Assembly: GCA_026214975.1 (NCBI GenBank)
Contig: CM047805.1
Span: 187,427,333 to 187,491,332, forward strand
Direction of reading: 5' to 3'
From: Gentiana macrophylla
Lineage: Eukaryota > Streptophyta > Magnoliopsida > Gentianales > Gentianaceae
Length of the DNA stretch: 64,000 bases
The notes under the pieces were generated by a model. It did no database searches. It worked only from the letters and a program-made list of their open reading frames with translations, and was not told where the DNA came from. Below, piece after piece: positions 57,849 through 64,000 of the stretch. Positions within the stretch are counted from its first letter, which is position 1. The number at the start of each line of letters is the position of its first letter. Position numbers and translations under genes: made by a program.

Positions 57849-60800
57849 TACATACCCTCATGCATTATCATCCTCATATATATACCTTTTCTTGTGAAAG
57901 AGTTATCACACCTGCAGATTTCTTGCGTTTCTGTTCTGGTCGTACTAATTAGGTCAGATTCTTTCCAAGAGCATGTCTTGTGTTCTTCCATTCATACCAA
58001 CAAAAAATCTCCTTTTACATTTAATACGCAGTTAAATCTTTATCATTACATTGCTTTCGTCATATGATTAGGATGTAACCGACTTATTTAATGTTCAGAT
58101 CATCTCTGCTCATGTTTAATGTTCTTGCATTCATACAGACCAATATTCTGTTCTTACAGTTAATATGCATTAAATATGTATCATTACATTACTTCAGTAT
58201 CACTTTTCATTACAGACCAATATTCTGTGCTTTTTCTCACACTTGTTACTGTTCATAGAAAGGATCATGCTTTCTTTTATTGTACAATTATGGGGTCATT
58301 TTTAGGTGTATGCTTGCTTGTTATGACATGACATATATATATGTACTTATCCTCTTCAACAAATGTCATGCATTTATCTTGCAGCTTTTCTTCTTCTTAG
58401 AAAGTATCTTGGTTTCTTTTTCACAAACATTTACAGTATTCTTTTGCGAAGAGGCTTTTTCTGCACATATTTACAGTATTTTTTTACAAAGAGACTTACT
58501 TATTCACACATATGCTTATGTTTTGATGTTCTCGCAGATCTTGGTTGCTTCTTCAGCACAGTTTGCTCCAAGGTATGCACACTTCGTTCTGTTCAATTAA
58601 GCTCTGAACATGTTGTTTGGTTCTGGTACTTTTATGCTGAGTATGTTCTTTGCACAGCTGCACCTGTAGTTTTTCTTGTCAATCCTCAATGTAGAAATGA
58701 TTCTACTCATGCCTGTACTTGCAGTTCACTTTAATGGTTATGCTTCTTTAAGGTGTCTTTGTTTCTCCCCTTTTTTTTTTGAAAATTTGAAATTTCTTCC
58801 CCTTTCGACATGTCTTTTCCACCATTCTTTAGTTGCCTCAATTCTTGTCATATAGTGCTTCCGTTGCTGTTCTTATCCTGTTGTAGTTGGTCCATAATGT
58901 TATTCGGGGTACTTAGGTAGGCAATATCCTTTTCCTGCATATACTTGTTGTTCGTTTCTTCCTACTGCTGTGCTAATATCTGGATTCTTTTTCGGCACTG
59001 CAAGTTGAGATCATTGTATGTGTGTAAAAGTTCCGCATGGTTTCGTGCAGGTTCTGAGGTGTTGGTGTTCTTTAATTGCTGTCTCGCTTTTAATATATAC
59101 TGTTTTTTAGCACTGCTTTCCTCTCCAAGTGTGACTGTGTTGCTTTCTTTTGCACTTAGTTGTTTTGCATTGGTGTTCATGCATGCAGTTGTTGTAGGAG
59201 TAGTTGTTCAGACTTGCTGCTGTTGGTCATTCTTAGTTCAGTAATTCTGTTGCTGTTGCAGCTGGGTTGCACTTTATCAGTATAGGGTAATTTAGTGCCT
59301 CCCAAAAAACTAATGAGGACTAAGGGGAAGGCAAAGCCTAGGCCGTCATCGGCCTTACCTGTCTTTTCAGACCCATCTAATGACATTAGTCTCTCTCCTC
59401 CTATGGACAACCAAGTTGTTCATCTTACGAATGTCCACCGTTTTGACTTTCACCGTACTTTTCCATCATCACCTAGGCCTAATAAAGTTCGTAGACATGC
59501 TTCTCCGCAATCAATGACAGTAAATTCTTCAAACAGTGGCATGTCCAGTTCTGGTCCGAACAATAACATTCTAAGATTGTCTTGCTCTGCTACCTCTAGC
59601 ATTCCACAAGGGGATTCTACTGGTACACTTAACTCATGCATGCCTTCGGTGTCCCGTGTCGCAGCAGGGGTGCCTGGGAATAGTTCTGGTGATGCACCTA
59701 CTGTACTTACTCATTCCCAAAACAGGGCTCTTATTGTACTTCGATACAGGCATAAAAGGTTCGTGCGTAGGGAATGTCATCTAAATGGAAGACCATGTAG
59801 TGTGTCTCATGGTCTCTTAGATAATACCCAAGAAGGGCCAGTCCTTAGTCCAGGACAGCCTTCTGCTCTTTCAGCTAATAAAAAAACCCAAAAGATATGT
59901 AAAATGCAAAAATGCCCCAGTGTGTAGAGAATATCTGTCTTGCATACCTGAAACTCCTTCCATTTTGGATACTCTCTTTGCCTGCCAGCATTGTGGTGCA
60001 AAGAAGTTTCCACACGATACAGCAAACCTCTGTTGTTTTGATGGAGATATTACTCTTGTTCAGAATGCTATACCGAGTCGCTTACGTGATTTGCTTCTTG
60101 CCCCATGTACATCTAAACTTAGATGTTTCAGGGTCATGATTCGTGCATACAACAACCACTTGGCGTTTACTTCATTGGGGATAAAATATGACAAGAAGCT
60201 TGCCAAGATAAATAAAGGGGTATACACATTTAGGGTTCAAGGCTAAGTCTACCATTGGATTAATGCTCTAGAAACAACCAAAGATACTCCTAACAATTTA
60301 CAGTTCTACTACCATGATACTGACTATGACCTTTCTACCCGGATGTCTATGTGTCCAGATTTAGATCCACAAACCTTACAACTGTTACTTGACATTCTAG
60401 GTGTTAACCCCTATGCTCGCTTCTTCCGTACATTGTCTATCATACCGTGCTTGGATGACCATCAGATAATCTTGATGCATAATCCTACAACCGACAGCAA
60501 GACGTACAACAAGCCTATTGTTTCTCAGGTAGCTGTGTTGTTGGCTGTTGATGAAACATCCAGTGATATAAGCCACAGGGACATACGGGTCTACAAACAT
60601 AGTGGACAGTCTAAAACAATCCAATATTACTTTGGGCACATTCGATCCACTTCAGATGCCATTAATGTTTCCTTACGGTGATCCTGTATGGCATCAAGGA
60701 ATTCCCAGGAATGGGGTTAAGAAAAGAAAGAGAAGGGTTTGTCCTCTCTCAAACACTTCAGGCTTTACCTCTCCATATCTTTTCTCAAGTGTTGACCAGA

Positions 60801-63800
60801 TGCTTAGGTCAGAGGAACAAGGTAATTCTAGGTGAATCTATGTTTAGTAGACTCTCTTTCTTGTGCAAAATCTAATTGATCTTCTAACACTTATAGCTGC
60901 TGCTGCATTTGATGAAGATCATTCGTTTGTTTCTTTAAGAGAGTATTATTCCTATAAATTTCAAATAAGGAATAAAGACGAATCACACATTCTGCGGTAT
61001 GGTAGGCTGTTCCAGCAATACTGTGTAGACATGTATGTAAAGTTAGAGACACAAAGGCTAGACTTTTTTAGGGTCAAGGCAAAGCAAGAACAGTTTAGAC
61101 AAGAGTTCTTACAGGGGATTGTAGATGCAGTTGGGAGTGGTGAGAGTGAACCGTCAAAAATAGGACAGCGCATTCTTTTTCCTGAAAGCTTTATTGGAGG
61201 CCCTCGTCATATGCGTAGGAAGTATGCAGATGCAATGACATTGGTTTAGAAATTTGGCAAGTCAGATATATTCCTTATAATGACTTGCAATCCTAATTGG
61301 CCTGAAATAAAAATAAACGATTACTAAGCGCAATAGTCCGAGATATAGACCAGATTTAATTAAGCGACTAGAATATTCCATACCAAGGTTAAGGAGCTTA
61401 AGATTGAACTTTTTAAAAAAGAAATTTTTGGTCGTTTCTGCATACACATATGTAATTGAATACAAAAACGTGGCCTACCATATGTACATTTCTTGCTCAT
61501 ATTGAAAATGAAACATAAACTTCTTAGCCCGGATGAATATGATAAAATCGTTCTCTTTGAACTCCACGATGCAAATTCTCATCCTTCTATATAAATCATT
61601 TGTCAAGCATATGTTGCATGGTCCATATGGCAAGCTAAACCCATCAAATGTTTTCATGCGCAAAAAAACACTTGCAAGAACATGTACCTAGAGAATTGCA
61701 GGTTTGAACACAAGCAACAGATGATTCCTATCCAAAATATCGTAGGGAAATGATGGCAAAAAGTATTTGTCCGAGGAACATGGTTGGACAACAGATGGGT
61801 TGTTCCTCATTCCTCTTACTTGGTTGCGTTGCTTGACTGCCATATCAACGTAGAAATATGTACCTCAATAAAGGCCGAAAAATATATCTACAAGTACATA
61901 TGCAAGGGTAGTGATAGGATACTTTTCCAACTCTCTAACACTTCTGAGCATACACCTATTGTTGATGAAATAACTAACTTTGTCTCTGCTCGTTGGATAT
62001 CACCTCCTGAGGCCATGTGAAGAATTTACAGATTCCTAATGAGTGAGATGAAGCCTCATGTCATTCCTTTACCTCTACACTTAGAGAACTACCAACCTTT
62101 GAGATTTAAAATCAATCAAGACATTAACAGTCTTATCGCTGATAAACAACAACACAAAAGTATGCTGACTGAGTTTTTCTCAATGAATGAAACCAATGAA
62201 ACTGCAAAGACACTTAGATGCACTTATCCTGAATTCCCTACAAATTTTGTATGGGTTTCAAACAAGAAAAAATGGCAAGTAAGAAATAAGGGTGAATCAA
62301 TTGGCAGAATTGTAACTGCCCACCCTACTGAAGGCGAGAGATTTTATCTTAGGATGTTATTGTCAACTATTCGTTGTCCTACTTCTTATGACAACCTAAA
62401 AAATTTCAACGGTGTTGTTGCAAAAAGTTTTCGGGAGGCAGCACTTCTTCATGGATTATTGCAGGACGATAATAGTCAAGAATTGTGTTTAGAGGAAGCA
62501 GCTGTATTCCAGATGCCGTACGAACTAAGACGCTTATTTGCGAGCATTTCAGTTTACTCTACTCCTACGACCCACAATTACTTTATCTAAAATTTGAAAC
62601 AGCTATGTCCGAGGACTTTTCTAGGGATTCAAAAATGATTGCAAGAAAGATAAGGAATACTACTCTCCGGCAAATATAGTCTTTTCTAAGATCAATGGGG
62701 CACAGCGTAGAAACATATTTCACCTTTGATTCAGACGAGCCACACAGTTCGTATGAAGAAATGGGGCAAGAGATTAGAACAGAAGCCAATTTAGTTGTTT
62801 CTGCTACAGATTTGACACTGAAGTACATGCTCAATTCAAGACAGAAAGAACTATTTACTCTGATTACAGATACAATATATGCTGGGAAATCAGGTGCCTT
62901 CTTTGTTGATGGCCCTGGTGGTACTGGAAAACGTTCGTATATAGAGCTTTACTTGCAAAACTAAGGTCCAAAGGATCCTTCGCATTGGCTACTGCTACAT
63001 CTGGCATAGCAGCTTCAATTCTACCAGGTGGTAGAACTGCTCATTCACGATTCAAAATCCCGCTCGACACAAATGAGTTTCCAACATGCAGTGTAAGTAA
63101 ACAATTTGCACTTGCCCAACTGATAAAAGAAAGCAAACTAATTATATGGGATGAAGCTCCAATGGCCAAGAAACCAGCCGTTGAGGCTTTAAATGATTTG
63201 CTCCAAGACTTGATGTACAACACTAAAATCTTTGGTGGTAAGGTGGTTCTCTTAGGAGGTGATTTTAGAAAAACTTTTCCGGTTGTCACCGGAGGTACTA
63301 AATCTCAAACACTTAATGCATGCTTGATAAATTCGCCGTTGTGGCGCGCCATAACTAAACTTTATCTTACTGAAAATATGAGAGCCAAAACAGATCCAGC
63401 TTTCACATCATTACTTATGTCAATAGGAGAGGGTGTAGGAAATATAGAAGATTCAGGTATGGTAAGTTTGCCGGCTGCATGCGTTGTGTCAACTACTAAT
63501 GATGAGGAATCAGACCTTGCTAGGCTGATTAGATCAGTCTATCCTACGTTTCATACACAGACACCTACTTCGTCTCGTTAAACAACTCGATCTTAACTAC
63601 GAAAAATGAATTTGTGGCTGAAATTAACAACACTATGATAAACAACTTTCTTGGCTTGGAGGTTGAATACCGAAGTTATGACGAGACCATCAACCCTGAT
63701 TTACAAGGTCAATACATAGATATACTGAGTAATCTTTCACCCAGCGGTCTACCTCCACACAGACTATTTCTTAAGGAAAACGCTCCCATCATCTTGCTAA

Positions 63801-64000
63801 GAAATTTAGATACATCGGAAGGCCTTTGTAACGGCACCCATCTAATAAGTACAGCTCTCAGAAAGAACGTAATAGAGGCTGAAATTTCTTTAGGAGAATT
63901 TACGGGAAAGAATGTTTTCTTACATAGAATCCCGCTTCAACCCACAAACGATGTGACTATAAATAAGGCACAAGGACAAACACTCGACAACGTTGGTGTC
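57849..64000 (+). mobile_element. Helitron, second copy, 3' part outside the window
   Basis: It matches 19866 to about 26040. The upstream region, exon-like segment and Rep/helicase are all present. The RPA1-like gene and 3' terminus would lie beyond 64000. Confidence 0.85.
59313..64000 (+). pseudogene. Helitron Rep/PIF1-type helicase, copy 2, partial at window end
   Basis: The first ATG is at 59313. The N-terminal 200 codons are open here (59313-59927), and a Cys-rich segment ACQHCGAKKF...NLCCFDGDI follows. An intron is likely at about 60818-60894. The Rep block (60898-61249) is open in this copy, and the Walker A GPGGTGK is intact at about 62915 but followed by a one-base slip in an A run. 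Walker B WDEAPM and the rest of the helicase (62985-63581) are open. Stops at 60244, 61247, 62018 and 62677 are shared with copy 1. The Rep motif at 61481 is also PYVHF, with Tyr for the first His. Confidence 0.9.

Larger units (their letters stand above)
53617..64000. repeat. Near-identical second copy of 15392-26040
   Basis: The copy covers the Copia interior, inner LTR edge and LTR, the LINE-like 3' part with its 15-base right target copy, and the Helitron upstream region and Rep/helicase. Order and orientation are preserved. Differences are small indels, many at CAG/CTG, plus loss of about 255 bases of LTR at 56756. It starts at the gap and is cut by the window end. Confidence 0.95.

Overview
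The window reads as repeat-rich nuclear DNA of a eudicot plant; I cannot name the species. This rests on a Ty3/Gypsy element with two RNase H domains, a Ty1/Copia element, a Helitron carrying an intron-containing RPA1-like gene, F-box/DUF295-like genes, a fragment of a plant PLS-class PPR gene, and plant-type introns. I see no intact, clearly functional host gene. Nearly every coding region carries frameshifts or stops.

Layout: (1) 1-2153 (+): C-terminal part of a plant mobile domain (PMD)-like coiled-coil gene. (2) 2157-11276 (-): Tat-type Ty3/Gypsy element (gag, protease, RT, two RNase H domains, integrase) with its 5' LTR; the 3' LTR is not in the window, so the PMD gene probably lies inside the element in antisense. 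(3) 11773-19850: a short LINE-like non-autonomous element with 15-bp target duplications, split by a Ty1/Copia element (12326-19118, minus). (4) about 19866-29806 (+): a Helitron with decayed Rep/helicase, an RPA1-like gene, a nested hAT-type MITE (29180-29734) and a well-preserved 3' hairpin-CTAG end. (5) 31.7-53.2 kb: a dispersed tandem array of F-box/DUF295-like loci. One is fairly complete at 32.2-33.3 kb, one at 47.6-48.7 kb, one is split by a gag-only LTR element (38.7-43.0 kb) and also hit by a second LINE-like insertion (37.06-37.99 kb), and a fourth leaves only 3'-flank sequence. Minisatellites lie at 43.9-45.0 kb and an internally deleted SLO2-like PPR pseudogene at 51.7-52.9 kb. (6) 53517-53616: 100 Ns. 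(7) 53617-64000: a near-identical second copy of 15.39-26.0 kb (Copia interior, LTR, LINE-like 3' part, Helitron 5' region and Rep/helicase), cut by the window end.

Two observations change how the rest should be read. First, the second copy begins exactly at a scaffold gap, so it may be a redundant contig rather than a real duplication. Second, many small differences between the two copies fall on CAG/CTG trinucleotides, with either copy being the damaged one. That pattern fits base-calling errors at CHG-methylated cytosines, so part of the apparent frameshifting may be technical. Several stop codons, and loss of a Rep histidine, are shared by both copies and are C-to-T type changes, so they look genuine.
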